The notes beneath the pieces were generated by a model, which ran no database searches, had not been told where the DNA came from, and saw only the letters and a program-made list of their open reading frames with translations. Positions 52,301 through 63,764 of a DNA stretch of 64,000 nt are shown piece by piece. Origin of the DNA: Paramacrobiotus metropolitanus (taxonomy: Eukaryota; Tardigrada; Eutardigrada; Parachela; Macrobiotidae). Position 1 is the first letter of the stretch; the number at the start of each line of letters is the position of its first letter. The translations under genes and the position numbers were made by a program. Location: contig NW_026570270.1 of the NCBI RefSeq assembly GCF_019649055.1, positions 186,001-250,000 on the forward strand, given 5' to 3'.

Positions 52301-55300
52301 TGTAAGTTTTGGATGGTTCAACAAAAGATGTAAACTGATTTTTAAGGACATTGTTATGCACATATGTTTGTTGGTCAGCCGTTTTTCCAGCTTTGTGCCA
52401 TTACTCTACGTCGTCACCATATTACAGTGTAGTGCCTACTGGCAAAGTTGTAACCTAATATTTCTTCGTTATGTCGGAACAGATGGTTTGTCAAAATATC
52501 ACACAGTTACCCAACCAACCAACCTGATGACAAAGTTACAGTGATCTAGTGGTAGTTTTTATGAAAACCAGCCACTTGAAATCTTCGCAGATATTTCTGT
52601 TGCTGCCTTTTCTGATTTATCTCGTTGCTGACAATGTGAGCACATGATTGGATTTTGCAGGTGATACGGCAGGCGAAATGGGAAAGCGGAGATGTGTCGT
52701 CTGCCTTCGAATTGTTGGAGTGTTTGAAATACGCTACCGGTTGGGGGTCGTGGACGGCGCAGATCACCCAGACTCTGGAGCCGTGCCTGGAACGACTGGC
52801 CAAACAGCTCGTATCGGCCAACAGATCCAAAGATACCATGATGGTGAGTATGCTTACCAGGTGTCACGGTTAAAATTTGCTGTCCGGTTGGCTTGGCTTA
52901 AACAGTAAGACCTAACTCTTCGAACATTACTGTTAAGATTTATTAAAAACAACTCGGCGGAAAAGCGTTTCTGCTGTTGTATGGTCACAGCATAATTCGT
53001 TTCATTTTATCATAATAATATTATTGACAACGGTTAGGAAGTTTTAGGAGTTTCCGTGCCACATTCTACGTCTGATCCATGTTTGTCGTTGTAGAGTTAC
53101 GTGGTCGATAACTTGATAGTGCTAAGCGGCGACAACTTAAATTGTAAAACTGGTAGCAAGTTTATACTTGCTCTTCCTTTTTTGACTGGGCCTGTCTTAC
53201 GCGCGGGTGTCAATTTTTTTAATTTTTGAACTATTTTCACTCGTAATTGAAAATGTGAAATGCCCCGTTGGTTGTTTAATTATTTTTTGAAATTTTGTTG
53301 CAGGTTGTAGAATTAAAACGCGGCATTTTGCGCATCGTGGAGCAATCGGTCGGGATCATTGGTCTGTGCATGGGCGGAGACCGGCCGACCAATGTCCCGG
53401 AGAAGCCCATCTGTTCCGTGTACAATTTACTGTATACATTGCTGGCGTATGATGCCTTCCGCTTCCTCCTGGCGACCGATGTCTTTGTGGGTTTGGTGGA
53501 ACAGGCCAAGTACTTCAGTGAATTGCTCGTGTTTGGCAAGACCAATGGCAAGCCGAAAGTTCCCGTGGCGGTCTTTGATAGCTGTTTCAAGGTACAAGAA
53601 AAAACAAATTTGAATCTTACTGTAGTTCTTGTTTAGAAACATCACTTTTACAGAGCATGTACGTAAAAGCTTTACTATAACTACAAATTTATTTATATTA
53701 TAAACGTTAAAACGTGTTTTAAATTCGTTTAAGCAGCTTTCGAACTAACTATCTGTACAGACGGTAGACAGCGTAGTACAAGGGGTTGCTCCAGATGGCC
53801 TGGAGTTGAATGTTATCGCTTTATGAAACCAAACTTAAATGAGTGATTCGCAATGTTGTTTGAAAGGGTTTATCGGTTTCTAAGTTGAACATAACATTTT
53901 TGCGTTCATTTGCTGGGATAACATTTTTTGCGTTCATTTGCTGATATAATTTGTTTAAATTTGCATAATTTTAATTAGTGTCCAGCAGAGAAATTTTTGT
54001 ACATGTCGGGGCCTTTACTGAATAATAATCATTAATCTTTTGCTTTTTATTTACCGCCAGAAAACTGTTTGTGTTTTCGTTTTGTTGAAAACTGTGATGT
54101 GCTCTTTATGCGCCTTTAATTATTTTATTTATTACATACATTCGGGTTTCTGTATTCTGCAGGCGTTGGAAGTTATGTTCCGCAGTTTCGAGCATTTCTG
54201 CCGCAAAGACATCCCCGACGCCATCAGCGAGCGCATCACCGACTTTATCCGTTATTTCATGACCTGCGGCATCCTGCAGATGATCGGCCGCTATCACACC
54301 CTGCAGCTGCACCAATCCGACGGGAAACTGCCCTATCTCCGGCGGAACTTCCAGTTCACCACCTGGATCAGTCGACTGATGTCCGCCCGCAAGGCAGCCG
54401 TTACCCAGGGCGACAAATTCAACGCCGATCTGGACTGCTGTGTACAGTACGAACTGTTGGTGTTCCGCGATGTCCTCAAATCGGCCCCGGTGTTCGGCAG
54501 CGTGACGCTGCTGTATGATTTGTTGCGATTGGGACGGTCGCGGCCCCGTTGTCTGGAGTCGTGTCAGGCGGAGATTCCCGAGGATTCCTACCGGGTGGCC
54601 GTGGATGTGGTGCGGATGTTGAGCTGTGTGGGAAACGCGGATCTCGTCCCGCTACAGGTATTTTTTAATTACTGTGTCAGTTTTTGAAATTGTTTTACTA
54701 ATTATTTACTTTTTTGAATTTTTTTAAATTAGTCACGGTGCTGTTTGCCGGCGTTTGGTAAGCCGCTTCTGCATTTGTACTGACGCTTTCGTAGTTGAAT
54801 GGCTCAATGATCTTTATGTACCTGTACATGAGCTGCATTATGCATATCGGGTTCATAACAAATTGCGTCTAATGCTCTGTTAAATGTTAAAAATTTTTAC
54901 GGACTGTTTAATTTTTACTAATCTGTTTCACCGTTATTTTTCTTATAACGTTATGTTACCGATGGTTATGTCAGTTTTTTGCTGTTTTTTTTTTAAATTT
55001 CTTTAATTTTCCAAATTGCGGTTTGGTTTTCTTGTGCTTGTAAGCTGTAACGCTTTTTTGAATACTTTCCGGTGTTTGTATGAAATGGCTGCGTTGAAAA
55101 GCGATCCAAATTAAACGGGCTACAGTATATGCAGTTTCTTTATGAAAACTTGAGATGTTTTCGCAGTAATTTGATTTGCTGATTGGCAGCGGTTTGGTTT
55201 TGTGGTCGTTTGGTAGTTATGACCTGTTGTTACCGGCGTGTATCAGTTATTGCGGTGTTGTAGTGAAAGGGCTGTGCCCAGGGTAAGTTGAAAGGTGGAC

Positions 55301-56525
55301 GGAATCCTTCAGTTTTGATAATAAGCGCCGCTAATTAATTTATTTGATTTATTCTGAGCATACAATTTTTATCTCTCTTTTTCTTGGATTGAGAAAGTTA
55401 GATATTGCGTAAATTGCAGCTCCGTTGTCGATTTTTAGGCTTCCGTCTGTAAGGCATAAAGTATGTTATCGTCAGTTTTAACTTGTGTTTATCAACCAGC
55501 GGGCTTCCTTACAGACCGCGTTTCGGGATTTAACCTTGAGCATTCAGTTCCGGCACATCTGCTCCTTCCTGATCGACCACTGTCTGACCTTTCTGGAGGA
55601 GCGGGCCTACCTGCTGCACGACGTCGTGCTGCTGATCGGGCAGTTCGCCTTCTTCAGTCCGGAACATCAGGACATTGTGCACGCCGGGCATCCGCCGAAT
55701 CTCCTGCAACAGCTGGCACGCTTCCCGGTCGAGTACTTGACGGTGCGCATTCTACAGGATATTCTGCTGCCCACGCTGATTATCTGCTGCTATCAGAATC
55801 GGAAAAATTGCTCTATTTTGGCGGAGGAAATGGATCTGAATCATTTGATGCTATATATCAAGGTGAAGCATTGTTGTGACTGCCGTCCTCACAGATACTG
55901 TCAGATGTGTTGAGGAAATTTTAGTTCTTTTGTCTTTCCTAATTATATTTCTTGATATACTTAATTTTCTAAATTAAGCTTTTTCATGATGTTTTTTTAA
56001 CCATTTTCTTAATGAATTTAATTTTTTTCTATTCATTTACGGTACATATAAGCGATTACAGCGGCTAATTTGCTGTAATTTTGACTTACTTTTCTCCCCA
56101 GCGAAACCCGTTTTTCTTAGCTGAAGAGTTGTGTTTTTTTAGTGCTGTGAAATGAATTTATGGCCAAGCAGAACAATGGAGGACCATCTTCGCGTTGCAC
56201 TTTCCGCTACACCGCGTTATGGAAAAATGTTCAAAGATCACTTCGAAGAAGGTAAAGACAGCCGTTTCGACTTAGGATTGCTTAACGGTATGTTAAGCAG
56301 GCGTTAAATTATAATATAATAATTGGTGTTATATGTACAATTTGTGTGTTTGTAGATTTCTTGCGGTACGCGTTGGAGAACCGGTTTCCCCATTCCGAGT
56401 GGAATGCAGCGGCGGCGTTTTTCTATCAGAGTTCCGAGGAAGATGAGCATCTCCTCAATCAGCCCGAGGAAAAGCAACAGGATACAAAGGAATTCTTTGA
56501 GGAAATGTGCCTGTTACTGGAGTAA
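49369..56525 (+). CDS. SCAPER: SCAPER-like protein (S-phase cyclin A-associated protein in the ER), nine exons
   Basis: Exons: 49369-49459, 49541-50115, 51243-51836, 52661-52843, 53304-53591, 54163-54657, 55515-55862 (or from 55500), 56143-56287, 56356-56525. All joins keep frame, giving about 962 residues. The N-terminal half is a highly charged coiled coil (HEEKFAKALETREQILLEKA, QILEEERAKRYEENKARD). The C-terminal half is a helical repeat region typical of SCAPER (TLSIQFRHICSFLIDHCLTF, LLIGQFAFFSPEHQ, LARFPVEYLTVRILQDILLP). It ends with LENRFPHSEWNAAAAFF, as in the vertebrate protein, which ends NRFPxxxWxxAxxFF. SCAPER binds cyclin A at the ER and is linked to cilia. It is shorter than human SCAPER (about 1400). 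The first exon's role as true start is uncertain. AATAAA lies at 56675. Confidence 0.85.
50116..51242 (+). other. SCAPER intron 2
   Basis: 1.1 kb. Around 50792-50830 it contains TTTTACCAACGTTCAGGAACAAAAAATCGTG, a decayed look-alike of the exon 3 acceptor and first codons at 51230-51262. No other gene is seen. Confidence 0.5.
51922..52040. repeat. Fold-back element with 33-bp inverted arms in SCAPER intron 3
   Basis: Arms 51927-51959 and 52003-52035 are reverse complements with one mismatch (AACGAAACTGCG... against ...CGCAGTTTCGTT), separated by 43 bp. A direct repeat TTAATCGTACGAG lies at about 51870 and 51971. This is MITE-like or a fold-back remnant. Confidence 0.7.
53592..54162 (+). other. 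SCAPER intron 5
   Basis: AT-rich intron with no gene recognised. A short direct repeat (ATAACATTTTTGCGTTCATTTGCTG-like, twice) lies near 53890-53945. Confidence 0.45.
54658..55514 (+). other. SCAPER intron 6
   Basis: An 857-bp intron (or ending at 55499). Several pieces resemble other SCAPER introns (TTTTACCG, TTACCGGCGT), but no gene is supported. Confidence 0.4.
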
Positions 56526-56674
56526 TCTCCGCTGAAAAATCGATATGTGATCTGTACAATGAATCTTCTCTGCATGAACGACTCGGTATCACTTGTTTGA
56601 CTACTGTGATTATTTTTCTGCGATGGGTCTGTAAATGTGTATTGCATTCGGTTTGCAAAAATTAAATTAATTTC

Positions 56675-56680
56675 AATAAA
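56675..56680 (+). terminator. Polyadenylation signal of SCAPER
   Basis: AATAAA (TTTCAATAAAGC) lies 150 bp after the SCAPER stop. Confidence 0.6.
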
Positions 56681-56922
56681 GCTTTCGCAACGAAACCGAA
56701 AATCTTATCAAACAATTCTTCCGGTTGATCAAACCCAAACAATTCACTGCCGCCACAGTTTATTAAAGTCGGTTAAATAACGGTGTGTTTTGTTAGCATT
56801 GTTACGTGTCAGGCTACCAAGGAACGGAATAATTACGACGGAAGAAAGGTAATAAAAACTACCGGAAATATATATCTGTGAAGTTGCCAGAACAATTTTC
56901 ATCAGAATCAGAACATTTTTCA

Positions 56923-58600
56923 TCAGTTTGGTGCTGAATTAGGCGGTTTCACGCGAACAACGGAACATCCAAAATTGCACATGCCGCGAGGTAGGTGGCT
57001 TTCGTGCACCGTCCACTGGACAGAATCTTCGTCGTAGACTTCGATGGAGTCATCGGCACCGAAGTTGTACCCTCCCAGGGCGTACATTTGTTGTTGCACA
57101 AGCCGCCCCTCAAGGTATCTACGTTGATTCAAACTCCCTGTGCAAAATTCAGTTAGACCTCGTTCCGAAGTTTGTCAAGGCTCACTGCTTTGAGAAACAG
57201 GTTACCAAAGCATTTTATACCTTTCATCTACCAATAACGTAAATCAGACCGTTGGGACCCACACATGCCAAATACCAAAACCGCGCCGTCGGCATGCTGG
57301 CCAGTTCGCTCCAGGTATGGGCTTGCGGATCATAGCGGAGTGTCAGTGTGGTACTGAGTGTGCTTCCACCGGATGTCAAACCTCCAGATGCGTACAGATG
57401 ACCGTTGTATGCCACTGCGGCGGGTCTATACAGCCGTACCGGCAGATCAGCTACACCACCCCACCGACCTACAGAAGGATCGTATTGCTCCACGGCTTGC
57501 AACACGGTGCGACTTGGAGTTCCACCAACTGCGTAGATGCGGTGGTTCAGGGCGACGATTGAATGTCCGTTGCGGTCGTACTGCATCGGCGCCACTTCGC
57601 TCCACAGGTCGCGATCGAGATCATAGCGGTGGACGCGTCGCAGGAAGTTGCTGTGAATGTCGCCTGATGACTATCCGCAACACGCAAATACGTGCTTGTC
57701 GTCCACATTTACCAGGCCGGCGCCACATACAGGATATGGTAAACTCTTCGTCAGCGTCCACGTTGAACTAACGGAGTCGAAAAACTGCGCGCAGTCCAGA
57801 GTCTGGAATCGCTTGATCTCTCCGCCGAGGCACATAATGATTTGCTTGGAACCTGAAAACCCAGTCTCCAAGAACTTATTACTGGCATAATTGTAATAAC
57901 TAGCAAAATTCCCTTGGTGAACTAAGGTTAATAATTTGCGACTTTATATGCAGTAATGTGCAAATAATTATTATGCAGTATAAGTACCGAATTGTATCGA
58001 TTTTACCGTACGACTTGTGTGAATTATCAAGGAGCAATGCAGAATTCAGTAAACGTTCTATATCTTCCGCTTTCCATAACTGTCTTCCGTTGACGGCTGG
58101 TTCCTCTGGTTTGGGAGCATTATCAAATAACGTCATGTACCATTCCATGTGACCCTGGGCTAAGGGAGCGCGGACGCAAAAACCGCAGAACCGGGCGAAT
58201 GTCCGGCCAGGGTCGGACCGGGTCGTGCTTTAGCCAGCGCACAACGGTTCCCAGAACTTCGTCCTTCTTTTCAACGCACAGACAGTCTTCACACAGCAAA
58301 TCGATCAACTATATACAATAAAAACGAAAGCGTTTCAATGAAGCTGCGAGCGCATGCTTGAACAGCGCAGCTGAGCGTATATCGAATTGCATCGTACTGG
58401 GACGCGATCATTACCAAACAGCTGAAACGGATCGCTAATGAAAGCGGCAAAGTCTTTTCCTGGTTTTTATCGAATTGCATAAACTCGAAGGTTCGCGAAA
58501 TGTCTGAAAAATTCTGCAGGACCATTGATTCAGCCTTGTCTGTTAGGATTGTTCGGTGCATCGATAACTTTGTTGTGTTGTTGTAGTGGACGGGCTGTGT
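56923..58600 (-). pseudogene. KLHL pseudogene (gene 3), truncated and interrupted
   Basis: On the minus strand it follows the exon order of the intact paralogue at 59613-62062 but is broken in several ways. The BTB exon and first half of BACK are absent. The BACK exon end (MVLQNFSDISRTFEF) is followed by GGAAAAG instead of a GT donor. Exon 3 (58308 down) carries a one-base shift near 58150 between LRFLRPRSLS and MTLFDNAP. In the Kelch exon an in-frame TAG at 57673-57671 replaces the Tyr codon of CGGYSSG. The 93-bp exon 5 is missing. The last exon (57131-56923) is intact. Some later kelch sequence (LQAVEQYDPSVGRW) remains well conserved, so decay is recent. Confidence 0.85.
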
Positions 58601-58819
58601 TAGGCAACAGGCATCCACGTGTCCATTAATTTGTAAACGGGCATCCTACGGTTTCGATAATTAGTATTTAAACGCTGAAAGATATTTGATTTGTACAGAA
58701 TGCCTAATTTTTATTACTCTCTTTCTTTGTTTGAACGGTTAAGATATCGCGTAAATTGAAGTTCCGTGTCGATTTCTAGGCCAAGGTTTTTCAAGCACAA
58801 CCTTTGATTTTTAACCTGG

Positions 58820-59610
58820 GTGTATTTGCAGTAAACTGGCTGCCTTGCAGACGGCATTTCGGGATTTAACCTTGAGTATTCAGTTCCGGCACATCTGCTC
58901 CTTCTTGATCGACCACTGCCTGACCTTTCTGGAGAAGCGGGCCTATTTATTGCACGACATCTATTTATTGCACTTGACATTTATTGCACGACATCTTGCT
59001 GCTGATCGGGCAGTTCGCCTTCTTCAGTCCGGAGTATCAAAATATTGTGCATGCCGGGCATCCGCCGAATCTCTTACAACAGCTGGCACGTTTCCCCGTC
59101 GAGTACCTGACGGTGCGCATCCTGCAGGACATCGTGCTGCCCACGCTAATTTTTTGCTGCTGCCTAAATCGGAAAAACTGCTCGATTTTGGCGGAGGAAA
59201 TGGATCTGAATCATTTGATGCTTTATATCAAGGTGAAGCAATGTCGTATACGTACTACTGTTCTCACGAATACTGTCAGATGTTGACCAAAATATAATTC
59301 CTTTGCCTTTCCTAATCATTTTTTTTTATTTACTAAATGTTTTAAATTCTAACTTTTTAATTAATTTTGTCTTTATATTTTATTCATTTATAAGCGATTA
59401 GAGCGGCTAATTTGCTATAATTTCGATATACTTTTCTCCCCAGTATGACCCTTTTTTTAAGCATAAGAGTTGTGGTTTTTTAGTGCTATGAAATGAATTT
59501 ATGGCCGAGCAGAAGTATGGAAGACCAAATTTGCGTTGCACTTTCCGCTACACCGCGTTATGAGAAGATGTTCAAGGATCATTTCGAAGAAGGCAGCCGT
59601 TTCCACTTAG
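58820..59610 (+). pseudogene. Partial duplicate of SCAPER exons 7-8
   Basis: 58850-59235 repeats SCAPER exon 7 (TAFRDLTLSIQFRHICSFLI) at high identity. A small expansion of ATTTATTGCACGACATCT near 58945-58995 breaks the frame, and a piece of exon 8 lies at 59500-59610. It stops just where the tail-to-tail KLHL gene begins. It was copied together with the neighbouring KLHL tail; the source block is 55.4-57.1 kb. It lacks a start, the rest of the gene and an intact frame. Confidence 0.85.
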
Positions 59611-59612
59611 GA

Positions 59613-62062
59613 CTAGTTGGGCGGTTTCACACGTACAACCGTACATCCAAAATTGTACATGCCCTGTGGTAGATGGCTTCCGTGCACGGTCCAGCGGTCA
59701 GAATGGTCATCGTAGACTTCCATGGAATCGACGCCTTCTCTATACCCTCCCAGGACGTACATTTTGTTGTTCGCACAAGCAATCCCGACATAGCATCGAC
59801 GTTTGTTCAAGCTCCCTGCGAAAAAAAAGCCAGTTAGAGTGTTTTCCCGAAGAGTCTAAACTCGTGTGTGCTCATTTTACTGGAACAGGATACGGAAATC
59901 ATACCTTTCCTCAGCCACTGGTTTGTCGATGTGTCATACGCTTCCACGGTGGATAGAATGTGGTTCAGTTCTGAATACTGCACGGTCGATCGGCCCCCTA
60001 ACAGGTAATAATAAGCAATAAAATTAAAAAAATAATCAAAACATTCAGCAAATTAAATTATTCATTCGTTAAATTTCATGGAATATAATGGATATTAGCA
60101 AATTTTTACCAATAACATATATCAGACCATCCGGGCCCACACACGCCGTACACCAGAACCGCGGAGTGGGCATGCTAGCCAGCTCACTCCACGTATTTTT
60201 TTGTGGATCGTAGCAGAATGTGGTACTGACAACGCTTCCATTGGCTGTCAAGCCTCCGAAAGTGTAAAGACCACCGTTGTGCGCCACCGCGGCGAACCAA
60301 TACAGCGGTACCAGCAGGTCGGCTACAGAGTGCCATCGATCTATAGCGGGATCATACCGCTCGACGGCTTGCAGAACGGTGCGGGTGCCGCCTTGAACTC
60401 CACCAATCACATAGATGTGATCGTTGAGAATGATAGTTGAATGTCCGTTGCGGTCGTAATGCATTGGAGCTACGTCGCTCCACACGTCGAGGCTGAGGTC
60501 ATAGCGGTGGACGCGTCTCAAGAAGTTCCGGTGGATGTCGCCTGATGAATATCCGCCGCACACAAATAAGTGCTCATCGTCCACATTCACCAGACCGGCG
60601 CCAAATACAGGATATGGGAGACTTTTCTTTTTCGTCCACGTCGAGCTGACCGGGTCGAAATAGTGCACGCCGTCAAGCGGCGTAATTCCTACAACTTCCC
60701 CACCGGCGCAAACAATGATTTGGTTGCAACCTTTATGACCAAACATTCTCAAGAATCAATTAAGTTGTTATCGCCTCACGTACTCGTAGCAACTTTACGG
60801 TGTAAACTTTATGTATCATTTTAGCAACTTGATTTACTGTCGTAGACCAAAGTTTACCGTAACGCTTGCGTGGACGACGCTGCGACTCATCACCCACTGT
60901 TGAAGATTCTAGTAGATGTACTATATCTTCCAGTTTAAATAACGTTTCTTCATTGGCGGTTGATCCATCTTCCGGGGCATTATCGAACAAATTCAGGCAC
61001 AAATACTGCTGACCAAACGATGAGCTGAGGAATCGTGGACGTACGTACCGCAAAATTTCACGAATGTGCGGCCATCGTTGGTCTGTGTCGTGTTTCCGCC
61101 AGCGTATTACAGCACCCAGAACTTCGTCTTCATTTTCAGCGCAGAGACCATCCATACGTAACAGCTCGATCAACTATACAAGACAACAAAGATTGTTTCA
61201 ACAACCGGTTACAAGCCTGCTCAAAGAAAACGCCGAACCTGGTCTTTATTCACGTTCAGAAACTCGGAGCTTTGTGAAATTACTGGAAATTTCTTCAGAA
61301 CCATGGTCTTTGCGTTTTCCGTCAGGCGTGGTCGGTGCGCCGCTGTAAGAGGGCAGCAAAAGGTCATCAAGCAGTTGGATGGATCCAAGTTTTTCTCCAT
61401 GTATTCCCAGCATACATTAGTAACTGGACGAAAATCGAGAAAATGTGCAGCGACAAGAAGAGCGTGCACATTCTCATCGCTGATAATAATGTCCGAAGAA
61501 TAACAAAACTCGATCAAGCTGCAATCAGCGGTAGACTGGTTTTAGCCAGCATTCGGAATGACTGTTAGCACAAACAAGCCAGTTTTTGCCACACTGAAGT
61601 AATAGTTACGAAAACCATGATCAGTAATCACTAACAGGTGCTGCGTTGCAGTAATTATGCTGATAATGCATATGTGTTGACTTCGAATGCAACGCAGAAC
61701 TTAACTCGTTCGAGTATATTATGCAGTGACGTAAAAGTGTCGTACGTCTTAAGAACTTCACTGGGCACCTCCTTCAGTCGAACTTCCTTTTCTTGGCACT
61801 CTCTCAGACCGATGGTAAAAATGTTGAGGAAGTACGTGCTGTGAGCACTGAGGACCAGACGATGGCAGGGAATCCCAACGGAATCCTCTTCTTGACCTTT
61901 AACAACGACATCACACAGGCTCTCACAGCTGGGAGTGTCACGCAGCACACGCAGCATACTGACGAAACGGGCTTGATCCATTGGCAGTCTGACATAACGG
62001 CCCTCCTGAGGTAAAACACTTGCAGCTTCTTCTCTAATTGGTGGATTATTTGCCATTGCCAT
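59613..62062 (-). CDS. BTB-BACK-Kelch protein (KLHL family), gene 4, six exons
   Basis: Minus-strand exons: 62062-61746, 61518-61239, 61173-60858, 60730-60110, 59997-59905, 59815-59613. GT-AG introns, 1830 bp in total, 609 residues. BTB: ESLCDVVVKGQEE and CHRLVLSAHSTYFLNIFT. BACK: VCWEYMEKNLDPSNC, then EVLGAVIRWRKHD. Kelch: IIVCAGGE, LFVCGGYS, YVIGGVQG, YTFGGLTA and YVLGGYRE with Tyr/Trp partners. Exon 1 (317 bp) equals that of gene 1, exon 2 (280 bp) equals genes 1 and 2, and exon 3 (316 bp) equals gene 2. The first donor is GTACGA. The stop lies at the joint with the partial SCAPER copy. Family role: Cullin-3 E3 ligase substrate adaptor. Confidence 0.9.
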
Positions 62063-63124
62063 AACTGATTCGGAAAAGTAAAGCGGTTTGCAAAGTCACA
62101 AACTCGACATAAAGTGGTACAGAAATGGAAACAAACGGTGCTAACAAAACCGTTGCTGTTTTAAAGTTGTGCTGATGTTTACAAGAAATGTTAGCAGCAG
62201 AATAGCAGATTAATTTTTATCAGTATCCACAGTGATAGCGTAATCGGCCACTATAAACAAAGCAAAGATACTGAATTTGTACCTTTGAGCAGTGACTCGT
62301 GTATACAGTGTGCATCATCTGTGCACCCACGGGAACTTTGAGTTCTGAAGAAAATGAGCGTGAACGACAAGACTTGGCAATAAATAAGTTGGTATCACTT
62401 GTTTGCCCACATTAGTTTTCGGTTGTCGGGTTTATAAAATTAATGTGTACTGCAGTCTTTCAACTGGTATCGGTACTGCATCGTTTTAATAAGATGCGTT
62501 CATTTCAGTAAATACTTTCAATCCGACACAAAAACGCTCTCAAATAACGGTTTAAGCTGATCAAATCGAAACACGATAATTCATTGCCATCGTATTCTGG
62601 TAAATTCAGGAGAAATTAACTTCTGTTCCCTGCATTGTTACGTGCTAAGGCCACTAACCGAGAGCGAATAATGTAGACTAATTATGTAGTTATGACGAAG
62701 GAAAGCCAATAAGAAACAACCGGAAAAGATACCGCAAAATTATTAGTCGTATCACTCGTATGCAACTAATGTAAGATCTGGATGATGAATCTGACATGCA
62801 TGAAAGACAAGACCTGGTATTTCAGCACTTATGACTACTTTGTTTATTTTTCCTCGATTGGGTCTGAGTATTATATGTGCATAATTGTACTGCATTGAGC
62901 TTTGATAAGATGGATATCCGATATTGAAAACCTTGCTTTCACGCCGACAAAAGTTCTCCTGAACAACGTTAAAAGCAATTAAGTACGAGGTAATAACAGC
63001 CCAAGAATTTATCGCCATTGAAAACTAATAACATTTATGCCTGACGTTGTTACGTGTCTGGGTTACCAAGAACTGGGTGTGACAAAAAAAACATATTAAA
63101 GAATTATTAGGAATAAGTCTTCTT
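62063..63124. other. Intergenic region between KLHL genes, nothing recognised
   Basis: 5' flank of KLHL gene 4 and 3' flank of the next KLHL gene. Parts (for example 62380-62700 and 62740-63070) resemble each other and the stretch near 56600-56850 (GTTACGTG, CAAATCGAAAC or CAACCC..., CAACCGGAAAA). This suggests repeated duplication of KLHL 3' flanks. No gene is supported. Confidence 0.4.
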
Positions 63125-63537
63125 TCAACCATTTCGTATGGGTCCAGGAGGTTTCCTGCGCACTACGGCACATCCAAAATTGCACATGCCTCGCGGTAGG
63201 CGGCTCCCCTGCACAGTCCAGCGGTCAGAATCTTCGTCGTAGTCTTCGATTGAATCATCGGTCATGCCACCTGTGAACCCTCCCAGGACGTACATTTTGT
63301 TATTAACACAAGCAGCTCCGACATGGTATCGACGTTTATTTAAACTACCTGTGTAAAAGGCAGTCAGACGGTTAGGCCGTTCCGAAATTAGTACAGCTGT
63401 TAACCCACAAGCTCATTCTTTTTGAAACAGAATACGAACCATACTTTTCGTTAGCCACTGGTTTGTAGAAGTGTCATACGCCTCCACGGTAGATAGAATA
63501 CTATTACTGATTCCTACGTCGATTCTCGACATTCCCC
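63125..63537 (-). CDS. KLHL family gene 5, last two exons (partial, continues beyond the window)
   Basis: Minus-strand exons 63537-63445 (93 bp, the same length as exon 5 of gene 4) and 63348-63125. They encode the last kelch blade (KMYVLGGFTGGM, DSDRWTVQGSRLPRGMCNFG), ending RNG and TGA. The donor is GTATGG and the acceptor TTTCAG. The upstream Kelch, BACK and BTB exons would lie beyond 64000; the intron already spans more than 460 bp and contains the repeat at the window edge. It could equally be another truncated copy. Confidence 0.7.
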
Positions 63538-63764
63538 CTGAAAGATCCTAAATACAGTAAATTATCACACCGGATACTGTGCGCGAATACGGTACTCGTA
63601 CATAGCAAGGAAGTGTGGAACGATTTGTTCGTTCATTAACAGTTGTCTCGTGCGACAGTTACTGAACTTACACGCCAGTTAAAAGCGATCAGAATATTTT
63701 CGTTCGGTTGTAAATACTGTAACAGCAGCCGGTTTGACTGGTGTTCTGGTGGATTGGTTAATCC

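Noticed and set aside
58940-59000. TTATTGCACGACAT in the SCAPER duplicate looks like the LTR end of the giant element.
   Set aside because: It derives from the SCAPER codons for LLHD (CTGCTGCACGAC in the intact gene) plus a small local expansion. No LTR or PBS sequence flanks it.
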